Positions 34,873-46,300 of a DNA stretch of 64,000 nt are shown here, piece by piece. Within the stretch, counting starts at the first letter, position 1. Each line of letters starts with the position of its first letter. Source of the stretch: JANQIV01 sp050117315 (GTDB lineage Bacteria > Bacteroidota > Ignavibacteria > Ignavibacteriales > Melioribacteraceae); NCBI GenBank assembly GCA_050117315.1, contig JASFMY010000004.1, forward strand, positions 44,635 to 108,634. Direction: 5' to 3'. Both the position numbers and the translations under genes were made by a program. The notes below the pieces were generated by a model, which worked only from the letters and a program-made list of their open reading frames with translations, did not search any database and had not been told where the DNA came from.

Positions 34873-35237
34873 TGGCAGAGAATGAAAGCAGTATCAGTGT
34901 TGCATACGAAACGCTTCCGATTTTATTTAAAGGAAATAAGAGAGGTCTGCTTCAATATATTTCAGTTACAGAATATAAATCAAGCGTTGATCTAAATTTT
35001 ACTATTCATTTTAGACCATTTGACAACGGTTATTATATAGAAAAAACCTATACTTTACCAAAATCATTAGAATTCGAAGATGAGAATTATTTAACAAAAG
35101 ATTTTTTTCAAATGCTGCCACCGGGATTTTTAGTTAAAGAGTATTATGTAAGTATAACCGGTAACGTGAACGGATATATAGAAATAAAAGATTTTTTAGT
35201 AGAAGGAGAAATAATTAGTACGGGCAGATATGGCTAA
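34872..35237 (+). CDS. hypothetical virion-module protein, 121 aa
   Basis: Starts at the last base of the preceding stop codon (TAATG). Beta-rich soluble protein (YISVTEYKSSVDLNFTIHF). It overlaps the next gene by 8 bases. Probably a small tail component by position. Confidence 0.5.
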   Translation: MAENESSISVAYETLPILFKGNKRGLLQYISVTEYKSSVDLNFTIHFRPFDNGYYIEKTYTLPKSLEFEDENYLTKDFFQMLPPGFLVKEYYVSITGNVNGYIEIKDFLVEGEIISTGRYG

Positions 35238-35493
35238 AATTAAAAGAAAAATTACAATATCTGATAATCAAATTGAACAAGAAATTGATAATATTACAAG
35301 ACAAGTAGAAAATATGTTTTCAAGTAAACTCTCAAGAGTTGATAAGTTGCCTGATATTAATTCAATAAACGAAATGGATGAATTTCTTTTGTTACAGAAC
35401 GAAAATTATTTGAGAATAATAAGAATAGAAGATAATTGGTTTCAACAAAAAGTAGACGAAAACAATATTGTTTACTATGAAGTATATTCTTAG
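35230..35493 (+). CDS. hypothetical protein, 87 aa
   Basis: Coupled to the previous gene by overlap. N-terminal half is a charged helix (SDNQIEQEIDNITRQVENMF), C-terminal half beta-like. No motif recognised; probably a small structural component. Confidence 0.5.
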   Translation: MAKIKRKITISDNQIEQEIDNITRQVENMFSSKLSRVDKLPDINSINEMDEFLLLQNENYLRIIRIEDNWFQQKVDENNIVYYEVYS

Positions 35494-35502
35494 GAGGATA
35501 AT

Positions 35503-36072
35503 ATGCCACTGAATCCAGCAGGTCCATTAAATGATGCTTTTGACGCAGCTTATGGTTTAAATGCAATAGTTGGAAATAGATTTGATGATTTTAAATTTGA
35601 TTTTGATTACAACAACATGAATGATGTTCTCAAAAGCATTTATGGAAATCAAACCAATTTGATAACTCGAAAAGCGAATAAATCGATTGACGATGCTAAT
35701 AAATCTGCTATTTCAAGGTTGGCTTCCAGCGGAATTACAGACGGAGCAATTCTTGAAGATACTATTGCCGGTAACACATATGATATAGGCGAAAGTTTAT
35801 TTGATTCATTAGAAAGCCTAACTACATCTCAAGCAAGTGATACTATAGATTTAATGAATCAAGAAAATCAAAATAAATATCTAACTACTAAAGCCGCTCA
35901 AGATGTAGATTTTCAAAATATAACCAATCAAATCAATAAGATAAGAACTTTATTATCATCTGCATCAGTACTTGAGAACAAAAAATTAGCAGCAGGAAAC
36001 CAAACGGGAATTTGGGATGATATTTTATCAACAATACAATCCGGTTCGAATGTAGCTTCGTTATTCGTATAA
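35503..36072 (+). CDS. putative internal/ejection-type protein, 189 aa
   Basis: AGGAGGATAAT gives a strong ribosome binding site. The protein is mostly helical, rich in Asn, Asp, Ser and Ala (SIDDANKSAISRLASSG), with no membrane segment. In P22-like phages the genes between the tail hub and the large internal protein encode ejection proteins, and this fits by position and composition only. Confidence 0.45.
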   Translation: MPLNPAGPLNDAFDAAYGLNAIVGNRFDDFKFDFDYNNMNDVLKSIYGNQTNLITRKANKSIDDANKSAISRLASSGITDGAILEDTIAGNTYDIGESLFDSLESLTTSQASDTIDLMNQENQNKYLTTKAAQDVDFQNITNQINKIRTLLSSASVLENKKLAAGNQTGIWDDILSTIQSGSNVASLFV

Positions 36073-36110
36073 ACATTTTGAAAATTATTATAATAAAAAT
36101 CGGTTAAAAT

Positions 36111-37274
36111 ATGGGCGATTGGGCTAAAGCTTGGATGAGACAAGGTCCTGGAGTTACAGAATCAATAAGATATCTTAAATATCTACAAGACCAAGCAAAT
36201 AAAAAAGAAAACACAAAAAAGTTGAATGATTTGTTTTCTTCAAGTTTGGGGAATATTAATAGAATAAACCAAAGTATAAATAATCCTACTGAAGAAATAA
36301 CTACTGAAGGATTTAGTGATTATGTTTTAGGTGATATTCAAACAACGGCTCAAAAGAATACTGCAGGAACAAATGAAACTATAAACTTTCTTCAAAAAGC
36401 TTTACAAGTTGAAAATCCAGATATAAATCAAGCCGGAAGTATGTTTGATATTCTCAATAAATTTGTTACACCAATTTCTTCTCAAAGACAAAAAACTCAA
36501 AAGGACCCTTATAAAGCCGGAAAATATATTTATGGAAGAAAAGATGATGATTCAATTGATTTTAGTAAACCAATCCATACAATTGAAGAAAGTGATGATA
36601 TAAAAGACCCGTATAGGTTTTCGGATTATGTCTTCGGCAGGGATGAAGATGGTAATGTAGATTTTTCAAATATTCTATTCAAAGCACCGGATAAAACAGA
36701 AGATGAAGAATACCCGGATATTTCTACAGATTTAGGAACGTTACAGCAGGGTATTAAAATAGTTAAAGATATTAAGAAAACACCTTTTGTAAAATACAGC
36801 AAAACTGATCCTAGGTTTGAAAACTATCCATCAGAAGAAACGTCTGGTGAACAATTATTGGAGGAAATTGAATATTTACGCGATAAAGGTTTATCCGATG
36901 AAGAAATATTTGCAAAAAAAGGGTTAGGTAATGTATTTAACACACTTGATGAAATATCCGACACAGAAGATATTATTCAAATTCCCGAATACGGCGGTGC
37001 ATATTTTTTAAATGACGGAAGTAAAACAAAGGGATATTTTACACAAGAATCTTTCGACAAATATAAAGAAAGTGTTAAAAACAAGTATGTTGATACAGCT
37101 AATAAAATTATTTACAAAACCGGATTACAGGATGCTGTTGAAATTATTCGCGAACAATTAAAAAAAGGAAGACCGCTTGATAAAGTTTTAGAAGCATTTA
37201 TGAAAGGTGATTCTTCACTTACTAAGGACGATGCAGATGTATTACGAGCATATTTTAGGTTAATGAGTTTGTAA
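36111..37274 (+). CDS. hypothetical protein upstream of the giant gene, 387 aa
   Basis: Soluble, Lys/Asp-rich, with two or three imperfect repeats of the type DPYKAGKYIYGRKDDD and DPYRFSDYVFGRDEDG, and an earlier SDYVLGDI (residues around 65, 140 and 165). This suggests a repeated short binding motif. A related motif (FGYSDYALGDEK) occurs near the end of the giant protein. Probably an internal virion protein working with the giant protein. No enzymatic motif. Confidence 0.5.
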   Translation: MGDWAKAWMRQGPGVTESIRYLKYLQDQANKKENTKKLNDLFSSSLGNINRINQSINNPTEEITTEGFSDYVLGDIQTTAQKNTAGTNETINFLQKALQVENPDINQAGSMFDILNKFVTPISSQRQKTQKDPYKAGKYIYGRKDDDSIDFSKPIHTIEESDDIKDPYRFSDYVFGRDEDGNVDFSNILFKAPDKTEDEEYPDISTDLGTLQQGIKIVKDIKKTPFVKYSKTDPRFENYPSEETSGEQLLEEIEYLRDKGLSDEEIFAKKGLGNVFNTLDEISDTEDIIQIPEYGGAYFLNDGSKTKGYFTQESFDKYKESVKNKYVDTANKIIYKTGLQDAVEIIREQLKKGRPLDKVLEAFMKGDSSLTKDDADVLRAYFRLMSL

Positions 37275-37278
37275 TAAT

Positions 37279-37309
37279 AGTTACAGGTTGCAAGTTGACA
37301 AGTTACTTG
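37279..37309 (+). repeat. CAAGTT-type repeat overlapping the start of the giant gene
   Basis: AGTTACAGGTTGCAAGTTGACAAGTTACTTG lies between 37274 and the giant gene. The candidate TTG start codons (37295 and 37307) fall inside it, so translation may initiate within repeat sequence. Confidence 0.55.
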
Positions 37310-40300
37310 AAAAGAAGAAAATTCAAACAAATAGATTTTGATAAGTATTTCTCGCAGGAGATAGTTGATAGTAGTTCCTCCTTTGATAAATCTGTAGATG
37401 TAATGAATGCACCTCCTGAAGATGATTTTTTTTTATCGACTATAAATAACCTTCATTCAAAAAAAAAAGATGACCGCCAAAGAATTAAGTTAAAAGATAA
37501 AGAAGAAAAGCTATTCCAAGAATTTTGGAAATCTAACCCTAATGTTCAGGCATGGAAAAAGAATTTAGGCAATCTAAATAAATCTCCAGATGATGAACTT
37601 GATAAATATGACTATAGAAAAGCATGGCAAGCCGGCGATGAACCTCAAATAAATCCTGTTGATAATCTTTATCATTGGGGGAGTATAGGAAAAGATGAAG
37701 ATCATCCAACTGCTTGGAAGCAGAAATATTTTGAACAGACAGGTTTAAACCCGGATGAGTTGTTATTTAATAAAAACAAAAACATTAAACCACCGTTATT
37801 TGATACGGCTATTCAAGAAACAACAAAACAGCCGGCATTATTAGCTGATGATATTACCGAACCAAGAAAGCCTTTTCAACCTTCTATTCAACAACATGAA
37901 TTAAACAGAATACCTGAAGATGATATTGTTAATAATATCAATTTAATCGACAAGCAGTTGCCAATCTTAAAAGCACAGTTTGAAAAGGCTGATGAAATTA
38001 ATAAATCTGAATTAGCACAAAAGTATAATTCTTTGATAGATCAAAGAAATAAGCTTGTTGAAAATTATTATAAAATATTTCCCGGGCAAAAATATTTGGC
38101 CAAAGGTGTTTTGGAAGCTGTTAATCTTCAAAATATAATTAGCCCTCTTAAACAGATACAACGAACGCCAAAACCTTTAACCGCAAATGAAGAGTACATT
38201 CCTAAAAAAAGTAGTTTAGAAATAATACCAAAAGGTAAAGACCCATTATTTGGTTTGGAATATAAGGGTTTACGAATTCCGCTAAATACCCCGGGCGGAA
38301 GGTTAATATCATCATTTGTACAAGGCGCCGCAGCAATACCGGAAGGTGTATTCGGCGCTGCAGAGTATTTGGGGGACCAGTTTAATTTCAAAGATGTTAA
38401 AGGTGTATCACGGAAAACCGCAAAAAATATTAATAGATGGGTAAGGAGTATTGCACCGGAGAATCCTAATTTTGTAGAGGAACTAGCATCAGGAGCCGGT
38501 TCGATGGCAATATTTTTACCGTTTGGAATAGGCGCATCAACAGTAGGCCGTTTGTTGGGAAGTACTCCTAAGATAGCTAATCTGTTTGGTGTAGGAGCTG
38601 CAACATTTCTTGAATCAGCTACAGAAGCTGGCCAGGTATATAACGAAAGTAAAAGTGAAGCAGCAGCAGAGAAAACATTTCTTGCAAATATGGTTTTAAT
38701 AGGCGTGACTAATAAGTTCGGTATTTTTGCAGACAGGGTACCTGGATTAAAGAAAATGCTGCTATCTACGCCTTTGGAAGGACTACAGGAAGCCGGCCAG
38801 GAAATAATACAGGCAAAAGCACAAGGAAAAGAACCGGATTGGAACAATGTAATTAAAAGCGCTCAAATAGGTACTATTATAGGCGGCGGTGCAAGTTTTG
38901 TGGATACTTCCACAAGAGAAAAACCAATTGATGATATACGTGGTAAGAAAATTCCTATTGAATTTGATCCAAAACTTAATGAGGAAATAAATCAAAGAAT
39001 TGAGGGTTTTGGTTTAACACCGGAAACAGGACTAAATCAATATGTATTGGATTTGTTATCACCAAAGGAAGCTCAAATAGATATAACTCCGGATAAGTTA
39101 ACAGATGAGGTGTTTGGTAAACAAGATAAAAGTGAAAAGGTAAAAGTAAAAAGTAATGAACAAAAAAGAAAAGAAGTTGATGTTGAAGATTTTGTAAGAA
39201 AAGCAAACCGGTTTCAAACTGAAGATATTCCGGGATTAACGGCTGATTTTGATTTGAAGAATATCCACCAGCCAATCGGCAAGACTGGTGAATCCGGGAC
39301 CAGGAAGTCGGAAGCAGAAAAGATTTTGGAAAAGGGTAAAGATGTAGAATACAAGAAAATACCGAATATGTTTACACCGGCTCAAGGCGAAACGATATTT
39401 AATGAGAACGGGCAATGGTATAGAGTATATGAATCAGGTACCAGTGCAGAAATGTATGTTCCACCGGAAGAACTTGATGTTAAAATGAAAATAAGTCCAA
39501 AAGAAGCTTATGATTCATTCAATTTTATGAATAAAAATCTTGCCAAACTTGATTTATTCTTGTCTTCAAAACAAAATGAAAATATTAAAGAAAAAGAACC
39601 GAAATCATATTTGGAAATGCCAAGTTATGAAGATTTTTTAAAAATGTCAGTTGGTGATGTACAGGATTTTGAATTGAATAGATATGAAGAAATGCAATCA
39701 AAATTGCAACCAATTGATGAAAGGATTAAAAATGAAAAAGAAAATCTGAATAATTATAAGGGTAGAAGCAAAGTTAATCAAGGTAAAAGAAAAAAAATTA
39801 AAAGTAATATTAATGAATTAAATGAACAGAAATCCAAAATAAAAGATGAATATGAAAGTAAAGCATTAAATTTTTCATTGGAACTTAGAGAAAGAATATC
39901 AGAAAAAGCCATAGAGGAAAAAGTTGATTTACCTGAAGATGAAATCTATCAATTGGTAGATGATGTTCTGGTTGCATTGGATCCCCGTTATGGTAAATCT
40001 GATTTAACAGTAGATGAATTAATTTCTGATACGATTGCAGATTATAAGGAGAAAGAAGATAGTAGAAAGAAGACAGATTCAAGTGATAAGTTAAAAGATA
40101 GAACTATAGAAAAACCATCTAAACAAACATTCGAAGAATCTATCCCTTCTCAAAAAACAATTATTGAACAAATAACCGATGAAACAAATGGTAGATATGA
40201 AATTGATATTGTTGACGGTAAATATAAAGCTATAGATCAAGCATCGGGTAACCCGGTTAGTATTGGAGGAAATGTAACGGATTCCGATGAGTTAATAAAA

Positions 40301-43300
40301 ATACTTAAGGCTCATGCAAAAAGAAATCCTGAAGCAAACTATGGTTTAAAAAAAGTAGAAGAAAGTGAAGATAGGAGTTCCTCCTTCGATAAATCTACGG
40401 CGGAAAGGAAAGAGACTGATGAAGAAAAGCCTTCAGATGTTGAAGCTTCGGAGGTTATTAATGTTGATGAGATTGAACCTAATGAAAGTATTGATATAGA
40501 TAAACTTGAATCTGAAATAGCTTATAATAAGGGAGTTGTTAAAGAATTAGAATCAAAAATCAAGAATCAAGAATTAAGAAAAACTAATGCTGATGATTTT
40601 ATTAAAAAAGAATATGAAAATATTAAGAATCGAGGAATTTTAACCGATGTAGATAAAATTTCAAATAGAATTTTTAAGAAATCTAAAAAGCAGTATCCAG
40701 ATAAATCTAAAGACTATATAAAAATATTTGTTATTGAACAGGAAATTCAAAACGTTAAAAGCCGATCTAAACGGGGGAAGTTGAAAAAGCAACTTCAAGA
40801 ATTAAGAAGTTCCTCAGAAAAAGGTGATGAAGGATTAACTACTACTTTTACTCCAGCACAATATTTGAGTGATGTTCCGACACCTAACATAATAAAGGAA
40901 GCTACTGCAAAATTAGGCGGAATAGATAAATTACAGGAAGCATTTGAAAAAGCTAATAATGATGAGCTGGCAAATTTAGAAAAGGAAAAAGGAACATTGT
41001 TAGAATCTTTTGCACGTCATTATCTTGCAGAGGAAGCTGTGAAAAATATAAAGATTGAAGAAAAGGGAAGTGTTTCAGACATATCAAAGAATTTTAATAA
41101 ACAGTTGGATGAATATGTATCCGGTAAGTTAAGAAGCGATGTTATTTTTAATCTTGGAAAACCTTCGAAAGTGCTAAAAAAAACGGGAGTCCCGAATTTA
41201 GAAATTTCTTTAACTCAAAAGGTAATAAAAACCAAAACAGGAAAGCATAATTATCCGGTAGAATCGCTAAAAGATTTACCCGATAGAATAAATGATCCGA
41301 TAATGGTATTTCCGTCAAAAACGCAACCAAATTCTAAGGTTGTTCTTACCGGAATAAAATATAAGAACCGCAATTTTGTTGTAGCTTTAAAATTAGATGA
41401 GACAGCTTATAGAGGTAGAAAAGCAATACAGGTAAATGATATAAAAAGTATTTATCCAAAGGATTTTGAAAAAATTATTAACTGGATAAAGGAAGGGAAT
41501 GTAGATTATGTAAATAAAAAGAAAGGTCTCAAATGGTTTGAGGACTCAGCGGGCTCCAATTACCCGCAGCGTCAAACCATTCAAAACCTTATTTCGAATA
41601 TAGCAGATAAATTCGAAAAGTCAAGCGGAAAAGATGTTGGGAAGAAAGAGGGTGCGCAAGAAAAAAAAGATTTGCAAGTTACTGAAAAAAGTTTAAGTTT
41701 ACATAATGAGGAACAAAGTGATGAAACTAAGTCAAGAAATATCAAAGAAGATACCGACAGAGGACAAGAATTACCTCATGAAAGTTCTGAATCAGGGGGA
41801 ATATCTGGAACTGATAACGAAGGAAAACAGGTTGACAAAGGAAGAAAAGTTGATCAGAAAGAAGTTGATAAAGGTTTACGAAAATCTGAATCAGACATTG
41901 AGCGAAGTAGCAGCACATCTAAATTACCCACCGCAACCAAGTCAGTGGAAGGACAGTCAACCGTTAGTAGAGATGCTGGAGATATTTCCGAACCTTCACA
42001 AAAGTCTATGGTATCAGAATCAACTGAGCCAGGTGACAGGGATGTAGGTGTAAGGGAGTCCTCCTACGCCAAGGCTTCGGAGGATGCTAATTATGATTTA
42101 CGCAATAAAGAACCTATAAGACTTACCAAAAGCCAACGCAGAAAGATAAACGAAAAAGTACGCGAAATTCTTCAATCAAAAAAGGCAGGTGAATTATCTG
42201 ATGAAGACCGCGAAATTTTACGTCAATACACCGGTGAAGGAGGTTTATCATCCGGGGAAGGTAAAGGCGCCCTTAACCAGCATTACACAGATTACCCTGT
42301 AATTAAATCAATTTTTGACGCACTTGATAAGTCAGGATTTGATTATAAAAATGTATTAGAACCGGCAGCGGGTTCCGGTAATTTTGTAGGAATGAAACCG
42401 GATAAAAATTGGACTACGGTAGATATTGATAAAACCAACCATGATGTAACTAAATATTTATACCCGAAAGGAACACATTATAATTTATCTTATGAGCAGT
42501 TTAAAGATACCGGTTATGATTTAGTTATTTCTAATGTACCTTTTAGCGAGGAAAGAGGCGCCGGTAAATTAAATATTAGACCGGATATTAAAGCACTTCA
42601 TGATTTTTATTTTATCCATTCATTGGACCGTGTAAAACCAAACGGTTTGATTGTTTTTATTACTTCAAAGGGTACAATGGATAAGGTTAATCAGCAGATT
42701 AGAAATGAAATATTAAGTAAGGCCGACTTTATAACAGCATACCGTTTACCAGGAGGTACATTCGAAAAGAACGCACATACAGATGTAATAACCGATATAA
42801 TTGTGCTGCAGAAAAGACCGGAAGGATATGAAACTAAAAATGCCGATAAGAATTATATGTTTTCTCAATCCGATAAAGTACTATTTGTAGATGGTGGATT
42901 TGTAGGATCAAATGACGGGGTGTTTGTTAATATGTTTTATCAGAATTTTCCTGAGAAGATATTAGGCAAACCGGAAATGGGTAAAAATAAGTTATACGGC
43001 GGGAAGCTTAATCTTAATGTTACGGGTGAACCGGATTTATCAAAGATTAAAATTGAATATGAGCCTTACCGGTTAAAAGAAAAGGAGAAAGGGAGAAAAG
43101 GAGAGATTGAAAAATATTCACGAACTGAGAAGATACCCGATAGGATGCAGGAATTTGAATCGTGGGCAAGTGAAAACGGAACTAAATACAGGATAAGCAG
43201 TGATCCGCGGTTCAAAGAAAATATTGCGATTAAACCAAATGAAAATAGTGTCTATCATAGAGATTATATCCAGGAATTTAGCGATGTAGAATTAAAAGCA

Positions 43301-46300
43301 AAAGCTTATATAGAACTTCCATTGAATGATAAAAATAGAAATAAAATTATCGGTTTGTATAATCTAAAACAGGTTGCTGATGAAATTCAAAGTAATAAAA
43401 AATTCGGTTATAAAGAAAAAGTTGAATCGATAATTAAAGAATACCGGGAAAGATTCAAAGTCCATCCTAAGAATGACAAAAAATTAAAAAATTTCTTTAA
43501 GGAATATAATGAAGAATCATTGTTTCATGAGTTATCTTCTTTCTTTACGAAAGACTGGAAGCCTGAATCTGTATTTACAAAGCAGGTAAGATTTGAAAAA
43601 AGCGGCGAACTGGAAATTAATGAAAAATCAACTTTAGCAGAAAAAGCATTATTTAACGAAAATATACACGGTGTAATTAACTTAAAATCATCTAAGTATT
43701 TAAGTGAAAATGACTTAGTTTCTTTACTTGAACAAGGATATTCAATAATTGAAGAAAGCAAAGTACAAAACGATGTACTTTATTATTCCGGTAACGTTTA
43801 TAAAAAAATTGAAGAAGCAGAAGAACTTAAACATAATGTTAATGATGAAGTTTTGGTAGAAAAGCTCAATCAACAGATTGAAGAATTAGAAAATATAAAA
43901 CCGGAAATAAAAACCATTGAGGATATTGATATTAAAGGGAATGAATCATGGTTTAAGAATTTTATAAATAAAGTATTCCCCGGATGGATTGAAAATTACA
44001 GTGATAAATCGGACCGTATTCTTATTACTTCAGGATACGGTAAAATTTATGATAATTATTTGAATAACAATCAATTGGTTTCTTTAGAGGAAAAGGATTC
44101 ACAAGGAAATGTTAGAAAATTATCAGAGAATGAAATAAAAGCAAGAATTGTAGAGGCAGAGGAAAAAGTAAGGGAAATAAAGGAAGAAATAAAAGATAAG
44201 ATTAGATCAGACCATGAATTACTTGAACAAATTCAGTTTGAATACAATAGAAAATATAAAAATTATGTTAAGCCGGATTATACAAAAGCATCTTATTTAA
44301 TTGATGATGTTATATCTGAATTACCAAAGAAAACACCGAACGGGCAAGATTTTTCCTTAAGAAAGAACCAGATTGACTGGGTTGTTAAAGCACTATATGA
44401 AGGCAAAGGTATAAATGCCCATGATGTAGGCGGAGGAAAAACTTTTGCAGCAATTACCCTGGCCAGGGTATTAAAGAAAAAAGGAATCGCCAAAAAGCCT
44501 GTATTTGTTGTACCGGCAAAAACAATAAGGAAGTGGGAAAGGGATATAAAATTTTTATTTCCCAATGCAAAAATATGTAACCTTGGTAATCTTTCTAAAA
44601 ATAAAAGAAAAGAAAAATTATACGAGGTTGCGAATAATGAATTTGATTATGTATTGATTTCCCATGAAGGTTTCGGACAGATAAAATTAAATGCCGATGA
44701 TGAATTAAAATATTTTAATAAAGTAGTTGATGAGAATATAACAGACCCGGAAAAAGTAGGAAGATCAAAAGAATTAGAATTAGAAAAAATAGCAAGATTC
44801 AGAGAAATTATTAAAAGGTCAAAACGAGATGAGAATTTAACATTTGATAAGTTAGGATTTGATTCAATAGTAGTAGATGAAGCCCATGCATATAAAAATA
44901 TAGGTATTAACGGAGATCTGGTTAAATTTGGAGCCGGTATAGCTTTCGGTGTTAATGTAAATACAAGAAAACTAAGAAAATCAGAAGTTAGTAAGGAGGA
45001 ATCAGAAGGGAAATATATTATTACAGATAGCAAAGGAAGTAAGTTTGTACAAAATGTTAATTTAAAATCTGCAAGAAGTTATGATTTCAGATTTAAGTCA
45101 CAATTTATTACGGAAAAGAATAACGGGAAAAATGTTTTTTTATTAACAGCAACGCCTACCCCGAATAAACCAATGGAAGTATTCACGATGTTAAGGCATC
45201 TGGATACCGAAATACTTCAAGAATACGGAATTCATACAGACAGGGATTTTGCAAATACATTTATGAAGTTCGGTTCAGTATCAAATCCTGTTAAGAAAAA
45301 AGGTTATGATAACATTGTTAAAGCCATAACAAATGCACAGGAATTAAGAGCTATTCTTGACAGGTATGTTGATAAACTTTCTATGGAACAAATGCCGTGG
45401 ATAAAATTACCTGAAGCAAAGGTTAAAACTCATTACATGAAGGCTTCGGATGCAGCAAAAGATATAGCTGATGATTTACGTTCGAGGATTAATAATTTGA
45501 AAGGAAGCTGGAAAATAGATCAAGGTGATGATACAATGCTGGGGATTTATACTACGGGCCGGGCCGGAAGTATTGATCCGAGACTATATGAAAGTACACA
45601 TGCAGGCGTTCAGATATTTAACCGTGATATTGACACCGAAACAGATAAAATTGAGTTAGCAGAATCGCAGATTTATGATACATATAAAAAGAATAAGAAT
45701 TCGGGGCAGATTGTATTTCTGGATCATGCGGGCCATACATCAACACACCTTGATGAAAATATTCATTCCGAGATTAAAAAGGATTTAGTTAAGAAAGGTA
45801 TTATACCGAAACAAATTGCAATAATATCGGGACAGGAAATTACTAATCCGCAAACAGGTAAAGAAAGAAAACTCTCCGGAGACAGATTAAATTCAGCCAA
45901 ACAGGAAATAGTTGATTTATACAACCAGGGAGAGATTCGAGTAATTATCGGTACAACAAAAAGTGCAGGCGAAGGGATGGATATCCAGGTAAAGACAACA
46001 GATATATATCATCTGGATATACCTTATACACCGGGAGAATTTCAGCAAAGGAACGGAAGAGGTGTCCGTTACGGAAATGAAAATGATACAGTACGTATTC
46101 ATTACTATTTTATGCGGGGGACATTTGATGAGCTGTCGTTTAATATAGTTGCACGTAAACGAGGGTGGAACGAAGCAATCTGGGATAAGGATGCAGTAAA
46201 CGAAATTGATACAGTTGCCGAAATGCTGGGAGGCATGCCTTCAGAAGAAGAAATTCAATTAGCAATGGAAGAAGACCCTGTTAAAAGACGTTTGCTTGAA

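Noticed and set aside
38128..38847. 239-codon open frame on the minus strand inside the giant gene
   Set aside because: It lies fully opposite the giant protein's Gly/Ala-rich hydrophobic part; the bias in that part leaves the opposite strand free of stops. No ribosome binding site and no family resemblance.
41706..42047. 113-codon open frame on the + strand in another frame of the giant gene
   Set aside because: The main frame is continuous through it and the alternative product is low-complexity without a binding site.
44647..45033. 128-codon minus-strand frame opposite the helicase domain
   Set aside because: Overlaps conserved helicase motifs (DEAH) on the + strand; coding constraint belongs to the helicase.
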